Positions 1 through 6,722 of a DNA stretch of 35,861 nucleotides are shown here, in pieces. Numbering within the stretch: position 1 is the first letter of the stretch; each line of letters opens with the position of its first letter. Source of the stretch: a virus; the IMG/VR virus record IMGVR_UViG_3300043409_001550, positions 1 to 35,861 of that record; one strand, given 5' to 3'. A model generated the notes under the pieces. The model made no database searches. It saw only the letters and a list, made by a program, of their open reading frames with translations, and was not told the DNA's origin. Both the position numbers and the translations under genes were made by a program.

Positions 1-650
1 TTTATCAGCCGATTTTCGAAATCAACGCTGGACCATTTTAGGGCTATAAGCTCCTGCTTTCTTAAGCCGGCCATGATTAAGATCGATGCAACGAGCAGGT
101 GATTTTCGTTAATTGATTTTGCGGTCCTTATAAACTCCAGGCAATCCTCTGAGGTCTCTAAAAAGGACGGGGTGTATTCAGCTACCCTCTTGCCCTTAAA
201 TCGAATCCCTGACACCGGGTTAGAGCCTACAAGGGGTATGCTTCTATTAAGGGCGTCGTTGAACATAATTGAAAGCAAAGCCCTTACCCTGTTCCTTGTT
301 TGCGGTGATAGGCCGTTCTTTTCAGTTAAGTCTAAAAGTAAAGCCCTGACGTGATTGGCTTTAATCATAGCCATTTTAAAATTGCCCAAGACAGGTCGGA
401 CGTAATCATTAAACCTTTGCTGGTCGGGTTTGTGAGTTGCTGGTCTGTGTGACCTCTGACGTTGTGGGAACCACTCGTTGTCGAAATAGCTCTCAAGGGT
501 CTCGCTTGTGTTCACGAAACCATTGAGGCCAGCCTCTTTGTCGGCCGACATTTTGTGATACCATCTGTCGGCCAAGGCTTTTGTTCTAAACCTCTTCACT
601 ATTTGCCGTCCGTTTATTCGGATAGTTTTTCTGAAGAGTTTTTTTTGCAT
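1..650 (-). CDS. int: Tyrosine recombinase (phage integrase), C-terminus cut by window edge
   Basis: Site-specific recombinase for integration and excision. The first 216 residues are present and the frame runs off the left edge. An N-terminal basic segment (about 1-45) looks like an arm-type DNA-binding domain, and residues 50-140 fit a SAM-like core-binding domain. The catalytic domain begins near 160. The first catalytic arginine is Arg197 in the box I motif GLRKQEL. The H-x-x-R box and the nucleophilic tyrosine lie outside the window. The ATG at 650-648 follows the stop of the excisionase-like gene by one base, so the two are probably co-translated. The gene reads outward, so the attachment site is expected just beyond the left edge. 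Confidence 0.9.
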   Translation of the reverse strand, partial: MQKKLFRKTIRINGRQIVKRFRTKALADRWYHKMSADKEAGLNGFVNTSETLESYFDNEWFPQRQRSHRPATHKPDQQRFNDYVRPVLGNFKMAMIKANHVRALLLDLTEKNGLSPQTRNRVRALLSIMFNDALNRSIPLVGSNPVSGIRFKGKRVAEYTPSFLETSEDCLEFIRTAKSINENHLLVASILIMAGLRKQELIALKWSSVDFENRLI

Positions 651-651
651 T

Positions 652-858
652 TTATGAACTCATTTTTAGGTTCAAATATTGATTCAACATTTCACGAGTC
701 GAAGCGCGAAGTCGTGCCGTAACCGTAAATGACCGCAATTCGCCAGATTGCCAAAGGCGCTCAATCGTCTTCGTTGAGCACTTAAGCTCTTTGGCCAGGT
801 CTTCTTTTTTTAAAATCTCAGGCGTGTTTGTCATCGTGACAACTTTTTGCTTTTTCAT
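652..858 (-). CDS. Excisionase-like small HTH protein
   Basis: A 68-residue basic protein with a winged-helix/MerR-type helix-turn-helix (about residues 14-60; core motif EDLAKELKCSTKTIERLW), as in excisionase and AlpA-like proteins. It ends one base before the integrase start. The usual job of such a protein is to bend DNA at the attachment site and set the direction of recombination; it can also act as a regulator. The ATG at 858 is preceded by AGAGGAC, a good ribosome-binding site. A later in-frame ATG (residue 9) is possible but has no such site. The family call rests on the motif and the location. Confidence 0.7.
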   Translation of the reverse strand: MKKQKVVTMTNTPEILKKEDLAKELKCSTKTIERLWQSGELRSFTVTARLRASTREMLNQYLNLKMSS

Positions 859-870
859 TTTTTGTCCTCT

Positions 871-1125
871 CTAAAAAATAATGTCGCCATCTTCGTAGTT
901 GAAAAAAGGATCACTTGAAGAGTTTGATTGGTCTTGATTTTCGCGTTTTACTTTTTCATCAACGTACATAAAGTGAGTTGGGCTCTTTTCGTTTTTCGGG
1001 TTCTTATTTTTAAAGACCTTAATCGCTAGTCCGTTTAAGCTACCTGTAAAATAGCTGTTGCCGTTTTTGTCTTTACGTTCCCAAAGGCTCGATAAAAGTA
1101 ATTGTTTACTGTTTTGTTGATTCAT
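871..1125 (-). CDS. Small hypothetical protein of the recombination operon
   Basis: 84 residues, not assigned to a family with confidence. The N-terminal half (WERKDKNGNSYFTGSLNG) resembles small beta-rich phage proteins often coded beside recT or single-strand-binding genes (DUF736-like). The C-terminal third is acidic and low in complexity (NQDQSNSSSD, ending EDGDIIF), a little like the acidic tail of SSB proteins. Its ATG overlaps the stop of the upstream gene as ATGA, so translational coupling is likely. A role in recombination is inferred from position only. Confidence 0.65.
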   Translation of the reverse strand: MNQQNSKQLLLSSLWERKDKNGNSYFTGSLNGLAIKVFKNKNPKNEKSPTHFMYVDEKVKRENQDQSNSSSDPFFNYEDGDIIF

Positions 1126-1817
1126 AGAGATACGCTCGTTTCTTGATAAATTTTAACTCCAGGTATTTCTCTAACACCTGCTTTAATGGCTTCACGGATT
1201 GCTTTTTCGTTTACGACTAAGAACTCTCTTGGCACCTTAGCGTTCTCAGTGATTTCAAATGTCCAAACTTTTCTGGTGCCAGCCACTTTCATCGAGGCAA
1301 TTTCTTTTTCTTGCGCCTTAGCCTGTAATGCAATTTCGTTTTTAACACGCTCGGCTTCAGCTTGAGCAACGATCTCGGCGCGAGTCGCGTCAGCATCACT
1401 CATAAATAGCGCCAGTGTTTCGGCTTCAGCTTTTTGTTCCTCTAGCTTTTTAGCTGCCTCGGCTTCGGCTTTGGCTCTTTCTTCTGCAAGTCTTCTCATT
1501 TCGATTTCGCGCGCCTTAGCCAGTTCAATTTCAAAGCTGCGCATTTGCTTTTTAATGTGTGCTTCAGCTGCGTCTAAAGGCTCGCTGATTTGTTTTGCGT
1601 ACGCATTTATCGTTTTCACATATTCATTGTACGGCTTAACAAGTTCTGTTCTTTTCTCTTCAACCTTTTTAGACCACTGCTTAACTTGCTTTCCGATCTC
1701 AACCGCAGACTTTAAGCTGTCTTGGTCTTTGATAATAACATCTAGGCATGGCTTTACGAACAGAGTGATATCAGCCTTTAACTGATCAAACTGTGTGAGT
1801 GATTTATTTTGTTCCAT
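1122..1817 (-). CDS. Coiled-coil protein associated with RecT
   Basis: 231 residues. Residues 20-180 are highly charged and helical, rich in Ala, Glu, Lys and Arg, and form a long predicted coiled coil (AEERAKAEAEAAKKLEEQKA and similar). The C-terminal 60 residues form a compact segment around GTRKVWTFEI and REIPGVKIYQE. I recognise this type as a common phage protein beside RecT-like annealases; its function is not established as far as I know. Its start overlaps the recT end by 14 bases and it shares an ATGA overlap with the next gene, so all belong to one operon. A structural or accessory role in recombination is a guess. Confidence 0.75.
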   Translation of the reverse strand: MEQNKSLTQFDQLKADITLFVKPCLDVIIKDQDSLKSAVEIGKQVKQWSKKVEEKRTELVKPYNEYVKTINAYAKQISEPLDAAEAHIKKQMRSFEIELAKAREIEMRRLAEERAKAEAEAAKKLEEQKAEAETLALFMSDADATRAEIVAQAEAERVKNEIALQAKAQEKEIASMKVAGTRKVWTFEITENAKVPREFLVVNEKAIREAIKAGVREIPGVKIYQETSVSL

Positions 1818-2703
1818 TTGCTTTTTCGCTTTCTAGCTTATCAACTAAGCTCATCATTTCTTCAGTTGTTAGTTCGTTCGGCTTTTTACTGAACCAAGTA
1901 TCAACCGCGCTCAATAAAACTTTACCAGTCCACTTTAAATCTTTTTGAAGCGTAGCAATTTTCTTCCCTAGGTCTTCGCGTGATGGCTCTTGAGATATTA
2001 CCTCTGGCTCACCTTTAATTTCAGCTTCAACGATTTCTTCCTGCTTCTGTTCGCTCTGGCGTCTATCCAATATGTCGGCGTTCATTGCTTTTGCTTCTTC
2101 AGGTGTTTGTGGTGCGAAATTCTTAATTGATTTTGGCTGTGCAATTGCTTCGGTTACTTCAGCGTTGACTGACCGTGGCGCCAAAGGGGTGACGTCTTTA
2201 ATGTCTTCTAATTCGTCGGCTGTGTAATCAATCCCCATTAAAACTTCTGGGAAAATTGCACGCTTCATTTCTGTAATACAGCGCCAGAACATCATCGTGC
2301 CCGGTTGTTTTTTCCAGTTATCTTTATTTAACAGCTCCATTTTTCTGGCGCGGTCTAAGTTCCATTCAAACGTTGCAAGCTTATCAACTCCAGGGCGTGC
2401 AGCTTTTAGAATGCATTTAGTTTCTGATCGCTCTTCAATAATAATTGTGGCCTTCGGGTGAGCCTTATAAATTGAGGCCAACATAATTTCTGCTGACATT
2501 GCTGGTTTACCTTGAATCACGTTGATGTGACTAAAAGCTACCATTGGCGGCAAGCCTAGTTCGAAGCCCTTAAGAGCAATAATCATTGCAGCCTCTGGTG
2601 TTCTAATTGCACTTGGCAATAGACCCGATTTGATTGCCATCTGCGCAATTTCTTTCATTTGTGAAAACTGCGATTCGCTAGGCAAAAGTGCTAGTTCGTT
2701 CAT
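1804..2703 (-). CDS. recT: RecT-family single-strand annealing protein
   Basis: Annealase that binds single-stranded DNA left by the partner exonuclease and pairs it with complementary strands. Family features: FELGLPPMVAFSHINVIQGKP near residue 55, followed by a beta-rich core, W.KQPGTMMFWRCITE and the GIDYTADEL motif near 195. The C-terminal 100 residues are more variable and acidic. I chose the ATG at 2703, about 299 residues, because it has a strong site (AGGGGGA) and starts 14 bases after the nuclease stop. A longer frame back to 2760 would overlap the nuclease gene. Confidence 0.9.
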   Translation of the reverse strand: MNELALLPSESQFSQMKEIAQMAIKSGLLPSAIRTPEAAMIIALKGFELGLPPMVAFSHINVIQGKPAMSAEIMLASIYKAHPKATIIIEERSETKCILKAARPGVDKLATFEWNLDRARKMELLNKDNWKKQPGTMMFWRCITEMKRAIFPEVLMGIDYTADELEDIKDVTPLAPRSVNAEVTEAIAQPKSIKNFAPQTPEEAKAMNADILDRRQSEQKQEEIVEAEIKGEPEVISQEPSREDLGKKIATLQKDLKWTGKVLLSAVDTWFSKKPNELTTEEMMSLVDKLESEKANGTK

Positions 2704-2717
2704 TCTTTTTTCCCCCT

Positions 2718-3536
2718 TCAAATTTCGATAGGTTGTTGATTGAGCTTGTACCCGGTCCATGCCTTGTCTCTTTGCTCGTTAAATTTTTGTAGCTGATCTA
2801 GTACGTCGCGAATCTCAGTGCTCGCTTTAATTAAAGAGCGCTGAGAAACTGGCAACACATTCACGTCATAAGGCTCTTGTTTTTCACAAGCGATTAATCT
2901 GAAGTCTGTAAGCGTTTGTCCTAAGACTTCGCTGCCAACCTCGAGATAAAAGGCAGCCGATATTCTATAGAGCCATTTTTTAGCGTCATAAGTAAAAGAG
3001 CCTTCGCTGGCATCCTCACAAGTTTTAAAATCACCAACGACAATTCTACTCTCAAGCTGATTCCATAAGTCCCAGCGACATTTTTTAAGAATACCAGTGC
3101 GTGAATCACGAGAAAAAAATGATGTCTCAAATCGCGCACCGTTCATAAGAATAGAGGCCTCTGGGTGCTCGGAGAGTTTCGTTTGCATTTTAGTTAGTAA
3201 CGTAAGTTCTGAGTCGCTTACTGCAATCTTGCCCTCGGGTGCTTTTGTTCTGTGATTTGGGACAATGACATACTCTTCTTTAAATATATGTGGCTCGCTG
3301 ACAAAACAGTGATAGGCGTTGCCAAAGCGAGTTGCGTTGTTGCCAGTGAATTTCTCAGTTTTCCATCTACGAATTGAGTTCTTGTGAATCGCCTTAATAG
3401 CGCTCGAAGAAATACCTGGACATAATGGGTGGTGATAAACCTGGATCGGTATATCGGTGAAAGAAGCAGAATCCAAAGTGCCTGCTACTTCCATTGAGCG
3501 TAATGTTTCTAAAATATCTAAGTGCTCTTTTTTCAA
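2718..3536 (-). CDS. RecE-like PD-(D/E)XK exonuclease
   Basis: 272-residue nuclease of the RecE C-terminal (DUF3799-like) type. It degrades one strand of duplex DNA to give the tails used by RecT. The expected catalytic pattern is visible: His76 in GNAYH, Glu137 in FETSF, Asp156 in KCRWDLW, and Asp169 with Lys171 in GDFKT. It is the first gene of the leftward early operon, directly beyond the GTAC operator tract. The start is a TTG at 3536 with GAGG seven bases upstream; the next in-frame ATG, at residue 15, has no better site. Confidence 0.88.
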   Translation of the reverse strand: MKKEHLDILETLRSMEVAGTLDSASFTDIPIQVYHHPLCPGISSSAIKAIHKNSIRRWKTEKFTGNNATRFGNAYHCFVSEPHIFKEEYVIVPNHRTKAPEGKIAVSDSELTLLTKMQTKLSEHPEASILMNGARFETSFFSRDSRTGILKKCRWDLWNQLESRIVVGDFKTCEDASEGSFTYDAKKWLYRISAAFYLEVGSEVLGQTLTDFRLIACEKQEPYDVNVLPVSQRSLIKASTEIRDVLDQLQKFNEQRDKAWTGYKLNQQPIEI

Positions 3537-3594
3537 GCTAGCCTCTTGCCGATTTTTTGCTATAAGCTCTTTTTGTCCCTTGATTGGGCTTTAT

Positions 3595-3628
3595 GTACTG
3601 TAAAGTACTATCTTGTACTCTTTTGTAC
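3595..3628. promoter_or_regulatory. Candidate operator: four GTAC cores phased at 10 bp
   Basis: GTAC occurs at 3595, 3605, 3615 and 3625, exactly one helical turn apart, between the divergent HTH gene and the recE-like operon. The first two form a perfect dyad (GTACT, 4 bp, AGTAC). The last two form a similar but imperfect one, with centres 20 bp apart. This fits two dimers of the neighbouring HTH protein bound side by side on one DNA face. Divergent promoters must overlap it, but I could not fix their -10 and -35 boxes. Confidence 0.65.
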
Positions 3629-3655
3629 GCTGGTAGTAAATAGGTAATTTTTACA

Positions 3656-3991
3656 ATGTCGAAGACGGTCAGTAAAATTAAACGCGCCATGATAGCTAAG
3701 GGCTTGAATCAAACAGACTTATCGAAATTGTCTGGCGTTAGACGCGCCACAATTAACGACCTGCTGGCTGGGCGTACAGAGCCAAGAACCGACACCCTTG
3801 GCCCTCTCTTTAAGGTTTTAGAAATTGATCTAGATGACTTTGAAGACGACAGTCTTAATCGTCTTATTAAACTAGCTGGCGAGCTAACATCTGAAGAGCG
3901 TGATACCGTTGCGCTTTCAATAGAAAGCCTTTTAAAGGCGCGTGAGAAGTCGTCGAATGTGCGATCGACGAAAAAATCAAGAGGCCGATAA
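3656..3991 (+). CDS. Cro/CI-like XRE-family repressor
   Basis: 111 residues and the only confident rightward gene. Residues 5-60 are a five-helix XRE-type helix-turn-helix (MIAKGLNQTDLSKLSGVRRA, then TINDLLAGRTEPR). An acidic linker follows (DLDDFEDD), then a short helical segment (about 70-100) likely to dimerise, and a basic tail. There is no LexA-like peptidase domain. It diverges from the recE-like operon across the GTAC tract, so it most likely represses that operon and itself. TAGGT at 3641 is a modest ribosome-binding site. Whether it maintains lysogeny (CI role) or promotes lysis (Cro role) cannot be told. Confidence 0.85.
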   Translation: MSKTVSKIKRAMIAKGLNQTDLSKLSGVRRATINDLLAGRTEPRTDTLGPLFKVLEIDLDDFEDDSLNRLIKLAGELTSEERDTVALSIESLLKAREKSSNVRSTKKSRGR

Positions 3992-4139
3992 TTTTCTTCT
4001 TTAGTTTAAAGTCGACTCGCAAGAGGTTCTCGCTCTTTCGTTGTTGTAACTGCTGAGTGTTGTTTTGTTTTTCTATCTCTGAAACTATATCTTCTAAAAT
4101 TGCGACGACATACCTAAGTCTTGACAGCTTTGTATGCAC
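3867..4139 (-). CDS. Possible small coiled-coil protein overlapping the repressor gene
   Basis: Uncertain. From a GTG at 4139 the frame codes 90 residues. It is preceded at the right distance by a perfect GGAGG, which is the main reason to list it. Its first 45 residues (LSRLRYVVAILEDIVSEIEK and on) look like a genuine amphipathic helix. The last third lies antisense to the end of the rightward HTH gene and reads less like a protein. A longer frame from ATG 4184 lacks a ribosome-binding site. If real, it could be a small regulator convergent with the repressor gene. No family recognised. Confidence 0.35.
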   Translation of the reverse strand: MHTKLSRLRYVVAILEDIVSEIEKQNNTQQLQQRKSENLLRVDFKLKKKIIGLLIFSSIAHSTTSHAPLKGFLLKAQRYHALQMLARQLV

Positions 4140-4269
4140 TACATCCTCCATCGTTGATCGTCTTTGGCGTGTAGCAAATAACATTCAAGTCTCTAGCTTG
4201 GTCTAGATAAAATGCTAAAATATTTTGTTTTCTAAATTATTTTGAGACTTAAATGTCACAAGACTTTTT

Positions 4270-4914
4270 CTAATAATCTTTTTTGAACAACTTGCCACTT
4301 ATAGACCGTTTAATCTGATTGTACTGACTCGAAATTAAACCAAAGTTGTACGGTGTAACAAAACCGACTACAGCAATCATTTTGTATTCTTCGTTAAAAC
4401 AAGGAACAGCTGAAGCCGTAAATCGAGTCGTGCCCTTTGGTGTTTTGTAGTTAGCAGACACTTCTAAGCTGTGCCCATTTTTGAAATGCACGTTATTGCG
4501 AATAGCAAAACGGAAAGCCTCTTTGTCTACAATTTCGCTGACATTCTTTCCGGATAAATAACTGCTTTTTAATCCAAACAAATAGTCATAGTTTTTCGAC
4601 GCATCAAAAACAATGTTGTGACTTGTTCGAACTAGCGAGCCGTAGCCCTCACCCGTAATCAAAAGTTTCTCAAAATCTTTTTCGGCATTTGGAAGGATTA
4701 GCCTGTTCATCGTAACAAGGTCGTTAAATGAGACATCTAGAGCAATTGCTATTAAGCACAAAGTTTCTACCGTTGCGTTTGCCTTTTCACTTTCAATCCG
4801 GGCAAGAGCGCGTCTAGATATTTTGGCTTTAGTAGCTAGCTCATCTTGCGATAGCTTGGCGCGAGCCCTAAAGAACTTGATACTCTGTGCAATGGTGTGA
4901 GTCAGAAAGTCCAT
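4270..4914 (-). CDS. XRE-type regulator with PAS-like C-terminal domain
   Basis: 214 residues. Residues 8-68 are an XRE helix-turn-helix (LSQDELATKAKISRRALARI). Residues 95-188 read as a PAS-like fold: a short beta start (RTSHNIVFDAS), helices (YLFGLKSSYLSGK, VSEIVD) and a closing sheet (EVSANYKTP, TRFTASAVPCF, KMIAVVGFVTPY). Repressors with LexA-like self-cleaving domains are the usual type; a PAS-like domain would instead bind a small ligand or dimerise. It is the last gene of the long leftward operon, 26 bases after rusA, with no clear ribosome-binding site. It may be a late or lysogeny regulator. The HTH call is firm; the PAS call is by pattern only. Confidence 0.8.
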   Translation of the reverse strand: MDFLTHTIAQSIKFFRARAKLSQDELATKAKISRRALARIESEKANATVETLCLIAIALDVSFNDLVTMNRLILPNAEKDFEKLLITGEGYGSLVRTSHNIVFDASKNYDYLFGLKSSYLSGKNVSEIVDKEAFRFAIRNNVHFKNGHSLEVSANYKTPKGTTRFTASAVPCFNEEYKMIAVVGFVTPYNFGLISSQYNQIKRSISGKLFKKDY

Positions 4915-4940
4915 TTAGAACTGATAGACTTTTCTAAAAT

Positions 4941-5336
4941 TTATATCGGGTCAAGTTTTGTTATTTTAATTTCTAAATAATCGGTCTCAGCACCAAATAT
5001 TTTTCTGCTGCCATCGTATGAGTGAAACAGCTTGTCGTTAGATATAACACCCACATCTTCGAGAACATCAGCAACCGATGATATGACGTTTTCTAAATCC
5101 TGCTCGTGGGCGTGATTTACGAAATAACAACGAACTTCAAGATTTACGGGATAGTCTATGGTCTCAAGAGTTTTTGCTCTTCTAAAAAATAATCCAGCAA
5201 ACGTAGCCCACTTTAAAAACTCTGAGCTTGATCCAATAAACATGCGACCAGTCTTAAAGTTTTTTCTTATCTGCTTGTTGTTTTTCTTTGTTCGGGCTCG
5301 GCCGTTAAGACGACACTTAAATAGAACTTCACTCAT
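4941..5336 (-). CDS. rusA: RusA-family Holliday junction resolvase
   Basis: 131 residues. RusA enzymes cut four-way DNA junctions as dimers with metal-bound aspartates. The signature is visible in HEQDLENVISSVADVLED followed by GVISNDK: an Asp and Glu pair, the Asp of DVLED and the final Asp all match the acidic pattern. The basic N-terminus (RARTKKNNKQIRKN) fits DNA binding. It starts with an ATGA overlap with the lipoprotein gene and is followed by the PAS-type regulator. It could resolve branched DNA from RecET recombination before packaging, although it lies at the end of the late operon rather than with recET. Confidence 0.8.
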   Translation of the reverse strand: MSEVLFKCRLNGRARTKKNNKQIRKNFKTGRMFIGSSSEFLKWATFAGLFFRRAKTLETIDYPVNLEVRCYFVNHAHEQDLENVISSVADVLEDVGVISNDKLFHSYDGSRKIFGAETDYLEIKITKLDPI

Positions 5337-5701
5337 GGCGTTGGCATTTTCGAGTCAATGGCATTAACCGTGCGTTCCCAGTTTGTGATTTCTGAACACT
5401 CGTTTGATTTCTTACACATCTTAATGACGAACTCTTTGATTTTTTCCCACGACTGGCGAGGCACTCTAATCATGGCTGGCCTAAGTTCCCACCAGGTCCA
5501 CTTCTTGCCCTTGTCGTCTACAAATGGGTGTTCGTCGTCGACATAATATTCTTTGTTTGAAATCGTATTTGTGCACCAACCCTTAGAGAGGGTGATCTCT
5601 ACACAGACGGGCGTATCTGGAGGGGTCGCACAACTAGTTAGAAAATTTAGCGAAAGCACGAAAAGCATTAATAAGATTTTGTTCAGCTTTTTTCTTCTCA
5701 T
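5333..5701 (-). CDS. Lipoprotein, possible outer-membrane spanin
   Basis: 122 residues. The N-terminus is a typical lipoprotein signal: MRRKKLNK, a hydrophobic stretch, then LTSC with the lipidated Cys24. The mature part has four further cysteines and Trp-rich stretches (KKWTWWELRP), so it is probably a folded periplasmic domain rather than a short proline-rich Rz1. Its signal-peptide region overlaps the end of the upstream gene by 68 bases in another frame, which recalls the nested Rz/Rz1 layout. Outer-membrane spanin is one reading; a lipoprotein that blocks superinfection or is expressed in lysogeny is another. Confidence 0.8.
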   Translation of the reverse strand: MRRKKLNKILLMLFVLSLNFLTSCATPPDTPVCVEITLSKGWCTNTISNKEYYVDDEHPFVDDKGKKWTWWELRPAMIRVPRQSWEKIKEFVIKMCKKSNECSEITNWERTVNAIDSKMPTP

Positions 5702-5981
5702 CAGGAGTTCCGTTCATTTGTGCAATTTGATTTGCTAAAGCAGCTTTCTCGAAGTCTTTACCTTGAGCTGCTGTCCTTAAGTCGATGTACCAAAAGAAAG
5801 CGGCCATCTCCGTCTGCTCGATTGCAATTTTTAAAACTGTGTTAATAACCATTGAAGTGATCGAGGAAAATAGAGCAGAACCAAGCCAAGGAATGCGGCC
5901 AACGATATAATCGAAGACCGCCTTCTTTGTTGCAGTCAGCAAGCTAGATTTTAATAAATCAACGTACTGCTGCTGATTCAT
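5634..5981 (-). CDS. Hypothetical phage protein with hydrophobic middle
   Basis: 115 residues, no assigned function. Residues 25-55 are hydrophobic (IPWLGSALFSSITSMVINTV and beyond) and may cross or sit on the membrane. The remainder is helical, with a charged C-terminus ending in FRAFAKFSN. I believe similar proteins are common in phages of Gram-negative hosts, next to lysis-type genes. AAGGTAAC precedes the ATG. It lies in a group of six small genes between the fibres and rusA, which looks like a lysis or membrane cassette. Confidence 0.7.
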   Translation of the reverse strand: MNQQQYVDLLKSSLLTATKKAVFDYIVGRIPWLGSALFSSITSMVINTVLKIAIEQTEMAAFFWYIDLRTAAQGKDFEKAALANQIAQMNGTPDEKKKAEQNLINAFRAFAKFSN

Positions 5982-5983
5982 TC

Positions 5984-6220
5984 TTAGTTACCTTCAACGC
6001 CGTCAATTTTGTCGATGGCTTTAAAAGCAATTTCTTTAACCGTTCCGATAACCGGAATTGCAATTGCGTAAAGCGGTTGCTCTTTAGCTGCCAACGCAAG
6101 AGAGTCACCAGCCCAGCCGAAAACAACTTCAGCAATAACTTTTGCGTCTTTCTCTAAAATAGGTAGTCCTGCTGCTTTAATGCGCTCGCCTAACTCTGCT
6201 GCATCAAACGGTTTTGTCAT
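5984..6220 (-). CDS. Small hypothetical phage protein
   Basis: 78 residues of helical character. It opens MTKPFDAAELGERIKAAG and ends in a helix with acidic residues (DKIDGVEGN). The middle (LYAIAIPVIGTVKEIAFKAI) is hydrophobic enough to associate with membrane but is not a clear transmembrane helix. The start has a very good ribosome-binding site (AAAGGAGA, about seven bases away), so the gene is well supported. Its start overlaps the upstream gene by 17 bases. The function is unknown; the neighbours suggest a lysis-region protein. Confidence 0.75.
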   Translation of the reverse strand: MTKPFDAAELGERIKAAGLPILEKDAKVIAEVVFGWAGDSLALAAKEQPLYAIAIPVIGTVKEIAFKAIDKIDGVEGN

Positions 6221-6404
6221 TTTTGTCTCCTTTTGTTTTGCTCCACAAAATGCGGAGCATGGTTAAAATTAACTCGATAGTTGAGTTAGCTTTGACTCTC
6301 TTTGTGCGCGGCAACCACCACTCAAAAACTAGTTGAATGACAACATAGATAACGAAGAAAACTGTCTTCTCAAAAGACAGACCAGAACCACACTCAAAGG
6401 GCAT
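6204..6404 (-). CDS. Small membrane protein of the lysis-type cluster
   Basis: 66 residues with one clear membrane segment (about residues 12-32, VFFVIYVVIQLVFEWWLP), followed by a basic, helical cytoplasmic-type tail (RTKRVKANSTIELILTMLRI). This size and layout fit a single-span holin-like or accessory membrane protein, but no family was recognised. AAAGAGG sits eight bases upstream of the ATG. The upstream gene has one membrane span and a coiled coil, so the pair could act together on the inner membrane. Confidence 0.7.
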   Translation of the reverse strand: MPFECGSGLSFEKTVFFVIYVVIQLVFEWWLPRTKRVKANSTIELILTMLRILWSKTKGDKNDKTV

Positions 6405-6452
6405 AGCTACCTCTTTGAGAGTTTTCGACGGGCGAGCATTTGCTGGTAATAT

Positions 6453-6707
6453 TTATTTATTTTTCTCGAGACCGCGAATGCGAATTTCGTGGTCATTAAT
6501 TTCTACACGCTGTTCGTCTAGACTTTGCTTTTGATAGCTAATGTCAGCAACAACGCGAGCGACTGTCTGATTTAATTCTTGAATGCTAAGAGTAGCCGAT
6601 CTCATTGATTCATCAATTTGATTCAGTGTTCTGATGGCCAAAAAAGCAACAACCGACATAAGAATCGCTATAAAATTGTTAATGTATTTTTCTATATGTT
6701 TAGGCAT
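6453..6707 (-). CDS. Single-span coiled-coil membrane protein (inner-membrane spanin-like)
   Basis: 84 residues. A hydrophobic segment near the N-terminus (about 11-27, FIAILMSVVAFLAI) is followed by a long charged helix with coiled-coil character to the end (QELNQTVARVVADISYQKQS and on). That is the usual shape of an Rz-type inner-membrane spanin, which reaches across the periplasm to an outer-membrane lipoprotein. A lipoprotein gene does exist, but about 750 bases downstream rather than nested. AAGGAG stands before the ATG. The spanin role is inferred from topology only. Confidence 0.65.
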   Translation of the reverse strand: MPKHIEKYINNFIAILMSVVAFLAIRTLNQIDESMRSATLSIQELNQTVARVVADISYQKQSLDEQRVEINDHEIRIRGLEKNK

Positions 6708-6722
6708 AGCGCACTCCTTGAG

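Noticed and set aside
4021-4045. Possible terminator after the rightward HTH gene (AAGAG/CTCTT)
   Set aside because: The stem is only 5 bp and the following bases are not a T run.
4187-4250. Inverted repeats AAGTCTC/GAGACTT (50 bp apart) and TCTAG-6-CTAGA near 4192-4207
   Set aside because: Short, AT-rich arms of 5-7 bp that could easily arise by chance, with no T run or clear promoter; too weak to call an operator or terminator.
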